Shown here: piece after piece, positions 17,038-25,249 of the stretch
Layout of the letters: the number at the start of each line of letters is the position of its first letter
Numbering within the stretch: the first letter of the stretch is position 1
DNA from: Pedobacter sp014947265
Lineage (GTDB): Bacteria; Bacteroidota; Bacteroidia; Sphingobacteriales; Sphingobacteriaceae
Assembly: GCF_014947265.1 (NCBI RefSeq)
Contig: NZ_JADCNK010000025.1
Location: 9,730-73,729, forward strand
Direction: 5' to 3'
DNA length: 64,000 nucleotides
Notes under the pieces: model-generated
Told to the model about the DNA's origin: nothing
Databases searched by the model: none
What the model saw: the letters and a program-made list of their open reading frames with translations, nothing else
Program-made: the position numbers and the translations under genes

Positions 17038-17484
17038 ATGCGAACACAGAAAAATCAAATTGCTTTAGCTGAACTAGAGTTCAGTTATCAAGCACTCAAA
17101 AGGCCGGTAAACGTAAACCTGGCCCAAAATTCAACTCAATTTTTAAAACAGCTCCGCGGCAAACCATCATCCGGTAAAGCCTGCGATTGGTATGTGCTGT
17201 TTGTAAACCAAAGCCACGAGGTTTTTTGCTGGTACAAACTAAAGCGGCAGGCAAAACCGATTAATTGCATACAGCAACTGGCGGGTTTGGCTGTTGCCTG
17301 CAATGCTTATGGTGTACTGGTGTTAAACTATTGCGATGTTAAAAACATTAAGGTTAACCCTCTCGATGAACTTTTTGTAAGCACCTGTTTTAATACCTGC
17401 GCAAAGCTAAACATCGAAATTATTGATTATATAATCTGTAATGCGCAAACGCATTATAGTTTTAGGGATGGGTATAGGGATTAA
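17038..17484 (+). CDS. RadC-like JAB/MPN domain protein lacking the metal-binding motif
   Basis: 148 aa, the usual length of the short RadC-like JAB-domain proteins. Recognisable family segments are the strand WYVLFVNQSHEVFCWYKL, then QQLAGLAVACNAYGVLVLNY, then LDELFVSTCFNTCAKLNIEIIDYIICNAQTHYSFRDG near the C-terminus. At the position where active members carry HNHPSG there is NYCDVKNIKVN, so the zinc-binding His residues are gone and peptidase- or nuclease-type activity is unlikely. It may have become a binding protein. Translation probably depends on the structured leader (16904-17015). A 10-bp hairpin follows the gene. Confidence 0.78.
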   Translation: MRTQKNQIALAELEFSYQALKRPVNVNLAQNSTQFLKQLRGKPSSGKACDWYVLFVNQSHEVFCWYKLKRQAKPINCIQQLAGLAVACNAYGVLVLNYCDVKNIKVNPLDELFVSTCFNTCAKLNIEIIDYIICNAQTHYSFRDGYRD

Positions 17485-17490
17485 AATACT

Positions 17491-17516
17491 ACTGGGCTGT
17501 TGAAAGACAGCCCAGT
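17491..17516 (+). terminator. Hairpin after the RadC-like gene
   Basis: A perfect 10-bp stem, ACTGGGCTGT against ACAGCCCAGT, with loop TGAAAG seven bases past the stop codon. No T run follows, so termination strength is uncertain. Confidence 0.6.
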
Positions 17517-17535
17517 ACATGTCTTCGTTAGCTAC

Positions 17536-17580
17536 TTCGTCATTGCGAACCGCAAATTATGGGCAATGAAAGAATCTTTT
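17536..17580. repeat. Dispersed repeat fragment, CGTCATTGCGAACCGC type
   Basis: A short relative of the elements at 12885 and 16737, ending in GAAAGAATCTTTT. Its position marks the edge between the RadC-like unit and the minus-strand kinase cassette. Confidence 0.5.
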
Positions 17581-17659
17581 GAAGAACTTAAAATTATCTT
17601 AAGAACTAGTCTAGCCCTTGCACGAGATAAGGCGTTAAGACTTATGCTTTCAAAAAATC

Positions 17660-17905
17660 TTATATTATACCTTCAAATTTAATTTCTTCCTTTTGCCGGT
17701 CTATTTGTAATTGAAAGTTATATTGTTCTTTTGTTTGTATAAAAAACCAACCGTCTATCGGCTCCTCAGCAATTTTTGTATTGCACGAAGGGCAAATTAT
17801 ATTTGCAACTTTTCTTTCTTCTGTGAAGAAAAGTCGGTTTTCAATTATGATTGTTTCTACATCACACTTGCTACATTTAATTTCTTTTTCCATATTAATA
17901 TTCAT
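17660..17905 (-). CDS. Small zinc-ribbon-like protein
   Basis: 81 aa from ATG 17905, which lies one base after the stop codon of the preceding gene. A start at 17914 would overlap that gene, and one at 17893 is also possible. Two CxxC knuckles (CSKC near residue 11 and CPSC near 38) are spaced as in a zinc ribbon. The C-terminal half is charged. No enzymatic motif is visible, and it probably binds protein or nucleic acid. It is translationally coupled to the 232-aa gene, so the two likely act together. Confidence 0.62.
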   Translation of the reverse strand: MNINMEKEIKCSKCDVETIIIENRLFFTEERKVANIICPSCNTKIAEEPIDGWFFIQTKEQYNFQLQIDRQKEEIKFEGII

Positions 17906-17906
17906 T

Positions 17907-18605
17907 TTAATCAAGAAATAATCTTTTTATCTCTGATGACGATCTTTGATTTAAATAATTGTCAGTACACCAACACGATCCACAGGTTCTCATAATAAAT
18001 TTACCTTTCAACTGATGATCATCAGGAATGGTTGCCTTAATCCTATGAAACATCTGGTTAAAAACATGAATTTTATCATATCCATCTGTTATCGAGACTT
18101 TTGGGTCGTCTACAATAATTCTTCGAACATAATTAAACAATATTGGTCCATTGGCATTTCTTATTGTAATCATCTTTCGTTGCCTTTGAATCCCGTCCCA
18201 TTTATCTTTCAACTCGTCAATATCCTGAAAATACCTTTGCTCTAATGGGGTTTCTTTTTTCCAATAGATAGGATTATTTTTTGTTATCCAAATTTCAAAA
18301 CTCTCATCTTTAATTAATTCTCTATCAAGTTCGAATAAAACCGGGCCATAATGGTTTTCACGATTAAAGTATGAATGTAAATCAGTTGTATCTATGAAAA
18401 TATCATTCCAAACATCTAATACCTTGTCTATATCATCAGATGACTGAGGTGTTTGAAACAATCCTTTTGCTTCTACATATCCTCTTGAAAGTATTCCGCC
18501 ACTTGAAAAATAAGTTGCCGCTGTTCCTACAGTATTAGCATGATAAAGTGCTAAAATTTCTTTCTCGACAAAAAAATTATATAGTTCTTCATTATTTAAT
18601 CTCAT
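17907..18605 (-). CDS. 232-aa protein, possibly DarT/ADP-ribosyltransferase-like
   Basis: The N-terminus (LYHANTVGTAATYFSSGGILSRG at residues 19-41, given here only as landmarks) resembles the YH...L..GGL.SR opening of DUF4433/DarT-type ADP-ribosyltransferases. DIFIDTTDLHSYF and YGPVLFELD follow. MITIRNANGPILFNYVRR begins near residue 145. Near the C-terminus lies a Cys cluster, CGSCWC. The classical DarT catalytic Glu cannot be assigned by eye. The overall relation is a low-confidence inference, and a different toxin-like or nucleotide-binding role is possible. It sits downstream of the kinase cassette after a 158-base gap and is coupled to the zinc-ribbon gene. Confidence 0.5.
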   Translation of the reverse strand: MRLNNEELYNFFVEKEILALYHANTVGTAATYFSSGGILSRGYVEAKGLFQTPQSSDDIDKVLDVWNDIFIDTTDLHSYFNRENHYGPVLFELDRELIKDESFEIWITKNNPIYWKKETPLEQRYFQDIDELKDKWDGIQRQRKMITIRNANGPILFNYVRRIIVDDPKVSITDGYDKIHVFNQMFHRIKATIPDDHQLKGKFIMRTCGSCWCTDNYLNQRSSSEIKRLFLD

Positions 18606-18763
18606 AAATTTAATTGCTTAATATTTTAATAGATCTAAACACACGAACTTCTATTAGTTATGACATAATTTATAGCTGATATGATGTTCATATTATAGAT
18701 CGATTTTTGACAAAGCTTGGGTTAAAATTTAAATAACACCAAGAATACAGTTAGATATCGACA

Positions 18764-18922
18764 CTATTTTTGTTTTTTCCTGATAACAGCTATATAGTGA
18801 TTTTGTGATACAATATTAATGTTATCCTTATTTAAATCCTTTTTAGGCAAAACGAATTTAGGAGCTGTATTTTCGGCTCTTGATAACCCATTTTCATTGT
18901 ATTTAACTGCTTTTATTTTCAC
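18764..18922 (-). CDS. 52-aa basic peptide overlapping the kinase stop codon
   Basis: A GTG start at 18922-18920 overlaps the kinase TGA (18921-18919) as GTGA, a classic translational-coupling arrangement. The frame runs 52 codons to TAG at 18764. The peptide begins MKIKAVKYNENGLSRAEN and ends YIAVIRKKQK; it is Lys-rich with no hydrophobic segment. I do not recognise it. The overlap and the continuous frame argue that it is real. It could be a partner, substrate or immunity peptide for the kinase. Confidence 0.6.
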   Translation of the reverse strand: MKIKAVKYNENGLSRAENTAPKFVLPKKDLNKDNINIVSQNHYIAVIRKKQK

Positions 18923-19968
18923 AATTTTAATGCCTGCTTAATTTTAGACAAAACGTTTGAACTATTTAAATTGTTGTGGCAATGAGCTTTTTCATGTTGA
19001 GTCTTTATCGTGGTGTTATTGGTTTTGGTTGTAATAATACTAATATTTTTAGGATTCCCGAAATTAACTTCCACTTTGTAGGTATGAGTTCCATTATTAC
19101 GTTCCCATTGTTCTGTTGATTTACCAGCAAAAAAACGCCAATCTAGATTTTCTTCAACATCACTTAATTCATTGATCAATTCCAATACGTTTTTGTGTCT
19201 GTCAGTAATATTAATACTTAACGCCTTATTTACAATTCTTTGAAGCTTTAGGGGGATGTGTGGTAAATAATCTGTTCTACTAGGAAAATTCCCTGTTGAT
19301 ACTGAATTGATATAATCAGATTGGGATTTAAAGACCGCTAACTGATTATGGAAATGACTTTCTCCATTTAGAAGTCTATAAATAGTTAATCCAGCCAAAT
19401 ATATATCAAAATGAATGGTTTTGTCTGAGCTTGTAAAGGTTTCAGGCGGAACTTGTTTGCTGTAAATTTGTTCTGGGGAAGCAAATCCAAACGTATTCAT
19501 TGCTTTAGTTAATCCAAAATCTGACAAGTGGGCTTCGTCACTGTCAGAAATTAATATATTATCAGGCTTAATGTCAAAATGTATTAAACCCTTAGAGTGA
19601 ATATGGTGAAGACCAGATAAAAATTGAATTGAATATCTAATAATTTCCCTAATTGTCAGATGTTTCTTCGCAATCACTGATTTGAGTGAACCATTTTTAT
19701 AAAACGGCATCGCAATATATACATGATCAGCATCTGAGCAACCGTAATTAACTCGGACTACATTACTATGGGTTGAAGTATATAGTTTCTTTGCTTCATC
19801 GTAATATTCTGTTGGATTAATAATCTTAATTTTCTTAATTTTTTTTACTACTATTTCTCCATCAAGCTGTTTGTCGTGCGCTAAAAACACTTGTGAGTTT
19901 TTACCTTCTTGACCAATCTCTCTTATTGTCTCAAAATTTAATTCGGTAGTATATAATCCTAATGGCAT
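18919..19968 (-). CDS. Eukaryotic-like Ser/Thr protein kinase
   Basis: 349 aa. The kinase domain spans about residues 10-270. It has a Gly-rich loop (GQEGKNSQV), the ATP lysine at 42 in VVKK, the catalytic loop HFDIKPDN (130-137), DFG at 150-152 and the SPE of the APE motif. All catalytic residues are present, so activity is likely. There is no transmembrane segment; it is cytosolic. The C-terminal 80 residues (from about LDWRFFAGKSTEQWERNNG) form a mixed domain with a polar, Asn/Thr-rich linker. It starts three bases after the 155-aa gene and overlaps the 52-aa gene, so three genes form one unit. Similar soluble kinases occur in bacterial anti-phage systems; that role here is inference. Confidence 0.9.
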   Translation of the reverse strand: MPLGLYTTELNFETIREIGQEGKNSQVFLAHDKQLDGEIVVKKIKKIKIINPTEYYDEAKKLYTSTHSNVVRVNYGCSDADHVYIAMPFYKNGSLKSVIAKKHLTIREIIRYSIQFLSGLHHIHSKGLIHFDIKPDNILISDSDEAHLSDFGLTKAMNTFGFASPEQIYSKQVPPETFTSSDKTIHFDIYLAGLTIYRLLNGESHFHNQLAVFKSQSDYINSVSTGNFPSRTDYLPHIPLKLQRIVNKALSINITDRHKNVLELINELSDVEENLDWRFFAGKSTEQWERNNGTHTYKVEVNFGNPKNISIITTKTNNTTIKTQHEKAHCHNNLNSSNVLSKIKQALKL

Positions 19969-19971
19969 AAT

Positions 19972-20439
19972 TTAAATATTTAAAGCACTAATGGCCGACA
20001 TTAAACTTTCTCTTTCCTCTAGGGAATATGTTTTCCAATCATCTATCTCAAGGAAAATTTCTTTGCCTTCTGCAAATGGTTTAAATTTTACCCTGTCTAT
20101 TTCTAAGTTTGCACTTATACTAGAAATTTGTCCAACATAGTATTTTATAATTGTGGAGCTGGCAAAAAGCTCCTGTATTACTCCCTCGATATATATTCTC
20201 GGAATACTAATTGATTTGGCATTTGATTCAGTAATTCTTATACAAGCATTAGTAATATTAAATTCATTAACGATATCACAGAGTGTATTTCTTAAAAACT
20301 TCAATTGTTCAGGTATATTTAAAGCTTTCGGATTGTTGATTTTATCAACAATAATAATTTCTAGCACTTCATTTTCATATGATACTATAGAGAAGTAAAG
20401 CGTTAGCGGTGTTACCCTGATTCCTATTGATTTCTGCAT
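19972..20439 (-). CDS. 155-aa protein, possible RNase H-like fold, first gene of kinase cassette
   Basis: The N-terminal half reads as a beta-beta-alpha pattern: GIRVTPLTLYFSIVSYE, then LEIIIVDKI, then a helix QLKFLRNTLCDIVNEF and NACIRITE. IYIEGVIQELFA follows. The succession resembles RNase H/RuvC-like resolvase or nucleotide-binding folds, but I cannot locate a complete catalytic Asp set, so the fold is a guess. No signal peptide or membrane helix is present. The stop lies three bases before the kinase ATG, so expression must be coupled. A function in sensing or modifying nucleic acid with the kinase is conceivable. Confidence 0.6.
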   Translation of the reverse strand: MQKSIGIRVTPLTLYFSIVSYENEVLEIIIVDKINNPKALNIPEQLKFLRNTLCDIVNEFNITNACIRITESNAKSISIPRIYIEGVIQELFASSTIIKYYVGQISSISANLEIDRVKFKPFAEGKEIFLEIDDWKTYSLEERESLMSAISALNI

Positions 20440-20734
20440 TTCTATTTATAATTATGCTTAATTCTATGAACTTCTGTTTTTGATTTTGTCTTAATACAAA
20501 AGTGATTTTTCGTGTATTAACTATTTCTGGCCTAAACGTTTTATATGTTTCATCCTTTAGTAATTTTAAGCATGGATGTCCTGGGGTATTAAATTATGAG
20601 ATATTTTAATTTTCACTAATGTATAAAAGAAAAAATAAATGTCATTACGGGAATCAGTAAATACTCATTTTTAGTAAGAAGCATTTTTTTTCTAAAGTCC
20701 AAAGAACAGATTGGTATCTGGTTTTGTGTAGCCA

Positions 20735-20769
20735 TTTGTTATGCATGCATTATAAATCTGTTATCTTTG
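20735..20769 (+). promoter_or_regulatory. Bacteroidota-type promoter for the FUSC gene
   Basis: TTTG at 20735-20738 and TATCTTTG at 20762-20769 with 23 bases between fit the -33/-7 consensus. The predicted start of transcription is about 30 bases before the ATG at 20807. The rest of 20440-20734 is AT-rich without an accepted gene. Confidence 0.55.
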
Positions 20770-20806
20770 CAGCTTTTATCAATTATCAGCATTCATACAC
20801 CTATTC

Positions 20807-22891
20807 ATGGGCAAAAACAGCATCGGCTCTACCATTTCGTATTTCTTTTTGGGTGAGTACTTTTCTGATGCCCTGCGCACCACCATTACCGTGGTATTGC
20901 CTATTATTTTATTCTTTTACCTGGGCAATCCCGAGGCAGCAAAAGGAATAGGGGTTGGTGCTTTATTGATCAGCCTGACCGATTTGCCCGATAACCGGCT
21001 GAACAAACTGAAAACAGCGTTATGGAGCATCATCGTTTTTTTCGCTACTACGCTGGTGGTTTCATCGGTTTTGGATCATATTTACCTTACCGCAGTTGTG
21101 GTGATTATCGCTGCTTTCAGCTTTTCGATGCTTGCGGTATACGGGCAGAAACTCTCACTGATCGGTACCATGGCCTTGATTGTGTGTGCCTTCGTGATGG
21201 GGCTTCACCCGGCGCGGCCGCTATATTTTAGCAGTTATATGCTGGTTGGTGGCGTTTGGTATTACTTGATTAGTTTGATCCAGACCCTGTTGCGGCCTTA
21301 CCGCTCGCTTCACCATGCCATTTTCGAATGCCTGATGAGCAGCGCGGTATTTTTAAATGCCAAAGCGAAGAATTATGATGTGGATGTTCCGCTCGATCTG
21401 CAACAGAAAGAAGCGATAAAACTGCACATTAAGGTAAACCAGAAACACGAGCTGATCCGGAACCTGTTGCTTACTGATAAATACGCCATGAATCCTGATA
21501 ATCCCAAAGGCCGATTGTTGTTGGAGCGGGCGCGGTTACTGATCGATTTGTATGAGCAGTTGAATGCGGTACATTACGATTATGCTTTAGTTCGAAAAAC
21601 TTTGGCTATCGGTTCGAGTCTGAAACTGATTGCCACCTTAATTGAATTGTTGGCCAAAGAGCTGGAGCAGTTGGGCAGGCACGTTCGCTCGGCAAAAGCT
21701 TATAAAGGTGAGGTAGCTACCAATATGGAATATCACCAGAAACGCGTGATGTTATTGCAGGAAATGGAGCGTTTAAACGAAACCGAGCGATCAATTGTAC
21801 TGAAGGTGGTTTCGAATATGAACGATATTGTGCGCATTATCGAAATGATCAGGGGTAATGAGCGCACGCCAGCAAAACACTTGCGGGAATTGAGCGGATC
21901 GATTTCATATCCTTTATTTATTACCGGCGATCGCTTTTCCATTAAAGAGCACCTGACTTTAAAATCGCCCATTTTCAGGTTTTCACTGCGACTGGCCATT
22001 TGTTTCCTGTTTGGTTTTTTGCTAATCTGGCAATTAGAACCCAGCAAATACAGTTACTGGCTTTTTCTTACGCTGGTTATTGTAGCCAGGCCTAAATTTT
22101 CAATTACCTGGAAACGGAATTTACAGCGTTTAAAGGGGAGTATGGGGGGCGTTGTAATCGGGCTGATCATTGTCTATTTTGTCAAGAGTCCTGCCGTGCT
22201 CTTGTCTTTTTCAGTGGTTTTTTTACTGGGCTTTTATGCCTTTAACCGGTTAAACTATACGATAAGTGTGTTGTGTATTACCCCCGCGGTAATTTTAACC
22301 CTGGGCAGTTACCAGGGCCATTTCGATCATATTGTACACGACCGGATTATCTTCACGCTGCTGGGCTGTGTAATTGCTATTTTTGCCACTTATTTGTTCC
22401 CGATTTGGGATAGCCGGCAGTTAAAGGCAAAAATTGTTAATGCAGCTAAAGCCAGTCTGGATTACCTGGAGGTTGCCATTCAAAACCGGATTGAACGGGA
22501 TGAAAATCAATCGCGCATGGCGCGAAAAAATGCCAATTTAAGTTTGTCGGCCTTAAGCGAAGCGATTGAATCAGCCAGTCAGGAACCTATGCGGAAACAT
22601 ATCGATTTTAATGGCTTGTATGGTATCCAGTCGACCATTTACCAGATCAATGCGATTATAACCTCTATTTATCTTTCTGTTAACCATAAACCCGGGCAAG
22701 TCGATCCTCTGCTGGTTGATCGGATTGTGAGCAATTTAAGTGATGGTGAGGTGATACAAAGCAATACCGAATGGCATGCTGATGAGGTTTGTCTGGTTGA
22801 TGATGGTGACCATTCCACTAACCAGAAGTTATCACATATTGGAGCTTTATCGTTCGATTTTAGCAGGTTTAGTGCTGGTTTCAAGGGATAA
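20807..22891 (+). CDS. FUSC family membrane transporter (YccS/aromatic-acid-exporter-like)
   Basis: 694 aa. There are two hydrophobic blocks, residues about 20-165 and 390-535, each with five or six transmembrane helices, separated by a cytosolic helical region. A C-terminal helical domain follows. This duplicated layout is that of fusaric-acid-resistance/YccS-type proteins. The first block contains GIGVGALLISLTDLPDNRLNK, which resembles the family motif. It would export an aromatic or xenobiotic compound across the inner membrane, often with a partner. No partner gene is beside it. Base composition returns to the genome norm here after the AT-rich cassette. Confidence 0.85.
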   Translation: MGKNSIGSTISYFFLGEYFSDALRTTITVVLPIILFFYLGNPEAAKGIGVGALLISLTDLPDNRLNKLKTALWSIIVFFATTLVVSSVLDHIYLTAVVVIIAAFSFSMLAVYGQKLSLIGTMALIVCAFVMGLHPARPLYFSSYMLVGGVWYYLISLIQTLLRPYRSLHHAIFECLMSSAVFLNAKAKNYDVDVPLDLQQKEAIKLHIKVNQKHELIRNLLLTDKYAMNPDNPKGRLLLERARLLIDLYEQLNAVHYDYALVRKTLAIGSSLKLIATLIELLAKELEQLGRHVRSAKAYKGEVATNMEYHQKRVMLLQEMERLNETERSIVLKVVSNMNDIVRIIEMIRGNERTPAKHLRELSGSISYPLFITGDRFSIKEHLTLKSPIFRFSLRLAICFLFGFLLIWQLEPSKYSYWLFLTLVIVARPKFSITWKRNLQRLKGSMGGVVIGLIIVYFVKSPAVLLSFSVVFLLGFYAFNRLNYTISVLCITPAVILTLGSYQGHFDHIVHDRIIFTLLGCVIAIFATYLFPIWDSRQLKAKIVNAAKASLDYLEVAIQNRIERDENQSRMARKNANLSLSALSEAIESASQEPMRKHIDFNGLYGIQSTIYQINAIITSIYLSVNHKPGQVDPLLVDRIVSNLSDGEVIQSNTEWHADEVCLVDDGDHSTNQKLSHIGALSFDFSRFSAGFKG

Positions 22892-23876
22892 ATTTATTTA
22901 TTGTCATTCTGAACGACACAGCCATACACCAACAATACCTTAAGATAACTTTTACTTTACCTTTTATTTAGCTATTATTAACCTGCAGAGCTAAAGCGAG
23001 TTAAATCTTTGGTCTACTTGATCTCCAACAAGGGCATCACTCAACCAAAGCAAGGGTTAAGCAGTGTGCAAGCAGGTGTAAGGCAAGCCTGGCCGGAAGG
23101 TGGCATAAACGTGGGGTAAATGTGGCGTAAAGGTGGAGTTGGAATGTTTTTTTTGGGAATCTTAATCAGACGGATTGATTTGGGTTATCATCGCTTTTGA
23201 TTAATCTAATATAAAAAATTATGGTGAATCGGGCAAAAAAAGAGCTTCGTAATTTTTGGCACGGGCAGCAGAAATGCAATTTGTTCGTGTCTGTCCGTAG
23301 AGTTAAACATAGCGTCTCTACGGACAGAGCGGTTTATTGCTGGTTTCCAGGGATAAATTTAATTGTTTGTCCGTCTGAGCGGAGTCGAAGACCCTACCAA
23401 TCGTCAATTTTGGATTGTAACCTATCGTAAAAGATCCTTCGACTACGCTACTATAGACAGATTCCAATAGAATGGTCGTCATCTCGACTGAAACGCAGTG
23501 AAATGGAGAGATCTATCAAAACAGATTTCTCGACTGCGTTGCACTCCGCTCGAAATGACGGTAACTCGGGAGGATTTTTACACGTAGATTAATTGCTATC
23601 ATTTATATTGATTTTTATAAAATAAATTACCCCTACAATAGACAGAATCCATAGCACGGTCGTCATTCCCGCGCATGCGGGAACCACTAAGTGCTCAGCG
23701 AAGCTAATCTTAAAGCGCGCTGCAATAGCATTAGGATTCCCAATTAAATTGGGAATGACGAGCTCACGCAGCATACCATTTGCCAAAGTTTTGAATAACC
23801 GGGCGTAATAAATTTGATTGAATTGATTGTAAAAAACAGGATATTGGTATATTGTGAGCCTTAAAACCTTATTCTT
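22892..23876. repeat. Repeat-rich intergenic region with a copy of the FUSC 3' end
   Basis: About 985 bases without a gene. Near 23329-23364 a segment closely matches the last codons and downstream bases of the FUSC gene (22864 onward, including GGGATAAATTTA). Before it lies a 12-bp perfect inverted repeat, CTGTCCGTAGAG/CTCTACGGACAG (23291-23327). A block at 23445-23562 repeats 1312-1472. A CATTCCCGCGCATGCGGGAA...TTGGGAATGACG palindrome is at about 23663-23762. All are probably decayed repeat copies. Confidence 0.7.
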
Positions 23877-24536
23877 ATGAAAAAAATATTTTTAAGCTTC
23901 CTTTTAATTTCTCTTTTAACCATAACCACTTTTGCACAAAAGAAACCCAACTTTTGGGATGATGTGCAGACCATTAAAAAATACGATCAAATGTATAAAC
24001 CACCCGTTCATCCGGTGCTGTTTGCAGGCAGTTCATCTATCAGAAAATGGGACGATTGTACACGAATTTTTGCCAAATACAATGCCTTGAACCGTGGTAT
24101 TGGTGGTGCGGTAATTAATGATATTACCTATTACTTAAATGATGTGGTTTTTCCATATCAGCCAAAACAGATTGTACTGTACGTTGGCGAAAATGACCTG
24201 CCAAATGAAACGGTAACACCTGATACAGTTTTAAACCGCACCATCAAATTATACCAGGCCATCAGGGCAAAACTGCCAACGGTGCCTGTTGTGTACATCT
24301 CGATTAAACCGAGCCCAAGCAGGGATAAATTTAAGGAGAAAGCAGTAGCATCTAACGCACTCATTAAAAAGTTCCTTGCCGGAGAGACCAACACCACCTT
24401 CGTTAATGTTTATCCTTTAATGTTAACGAAAGATGGAAAATTAAGACCTGAATTATTTGTAGAAGATATGTTGCACATGAATGCTAAGGGGTACGCAATC
24501 TGGCGCAAGGCGGTTGAACCATATTTACTGAAGTAG
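23877..24536 (+). CDS. Secreted SGNH/GDSL-type hydrolase
   Basis: 219 aa. A signal peptide ends ITTFAQ. Block I is LFAGSSSIRKW, with the nucleophile in GSSS. NRGIGGAVINDI carries the Gly of block II, VGENDLP the Asn of block III (GxND), and FVEDMLHMN the Asp-His of block V (DxxH). All catalytic positions of the SGNH fold are present. Such periplasmic enzymes deacylate or de-esterify sugars or lipids, but the substrate is not given by sequence. It stands alone between repeat-rich gaps. Confidence 0.9.
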   Translation: MKKIFLSFLLISLLTITTFAQKKPNFWDDVQTIKKYDQMYKPPVHPVLFAGSSSIRKWDDCTRIFAKYNALNRGIGGAVINDITYYLNDVVFPYQPKQIVLYVGENDLPNETVTPDTVLNRTIKLYQAIRAKLPTVPVVYISIKPSPSRDKFKEKAVASNALIKKFLAGETNTTFVNVYPLMLTKDGKLRPELFVEDMLHMNAKGYAIWRKAVEPYLLK

Positions 24537-24571
24537 TTTTTTTGTTTAACACTTTAAGTGCCTAACGATAT

Positions 24572-25118
24572 TTTTACCATGTAAGACATATAAGAACACA
24601 TAAGCTTATATGCCCTTAAATTTCTTATGTGGTTAAAAAAACTTTTTTTTGCACATGGCTTTGGAAAAAATAACCTTTTTTTCTCACCACCTTAGCACAC
24701 CTAAGTATTAAGGCATGCCTTGGTTTTATTGTACTGTCTTTTGTTAGCTAGCCCCGATTGAACGGAAAGCCCGGAGCGAAGTGAGGACTTGAAGTGAAAG
24801 CGGGATCGGAACACACCCAAGAACCACGGGTAAGCCGCTCCAAGAAAATAAAGATAAAATTTTTACGACCTCAAACAAATATCCTTACCTTAGAAATCTC
24901 TGCCAACGGATTTCTATCAATTTTACCATGTAAGACATATAAGAACACATAAGCTTATATGCCCTTAAATTTCTTATATGGTTAAAAAACTTTTTTTTGC
25001 CCGTGGCTTTGAAAAAATAACCTTCTTTTCTCACCACCTTAGGCACCTTAGCACACCTAGGTATTAAGGCATTCCTTGGTTTTATTGTACTGTCTTTTGT
25101 TAGCTGGCCCCGATTGAA
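24572..25118. repeat. Two direct repeats of about 195 bp, spaced 349 bp
   Basis: TTTTACCATGTAAGACATA to CCCCGATTGAACGG occurs at about 24572-24765 and again at 24921-25118 with small differences. Between them is a GC-richer stretch with AAAGCCCGGAGCGAAGTGAG, common in Bacteroidota intergenic repeats. The region 24537-25249 holds no gene that I accept. Confidence 0.8.
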
Positions 25119-25249
25119 CGGCTCAGACTGACGACCGCAGTGCTTAACTTAATGACATTGGACACGCGCAAGCCACTGAAATTGTAAGCGCGGCTAACCG
25201 GAATTAAAATTATATATTTATTATTGCGTTTTAACCGTTCCCTAACTAA

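Noticed and set aside
17500..17682. 60-codon open frame after the RadC-like gene
   Set aside because: It crosses a hairpin and a dispersed repeat and overlaps the end of the zinc-ribbon gene on the other strand.
16223..20439. Integrated phage or ICE at tRNA-Lys
   Set aside because: No integrase, no structural or mobilisation gene, and no direct repeat of the tRNA 3' end found in the window.
23221..23430. 69-codon open frame in the gap after FUSC
   Set aside because: It covers a hairpin and the duplicated FUSC end and has no protein-like pattern.
24572..25118. CRISPR-like array suspected from the spaced repeats
   Set aside because: Only two copies, each about 195 bp, which is far too long for CRISPR repeats, and no cas gene is present.
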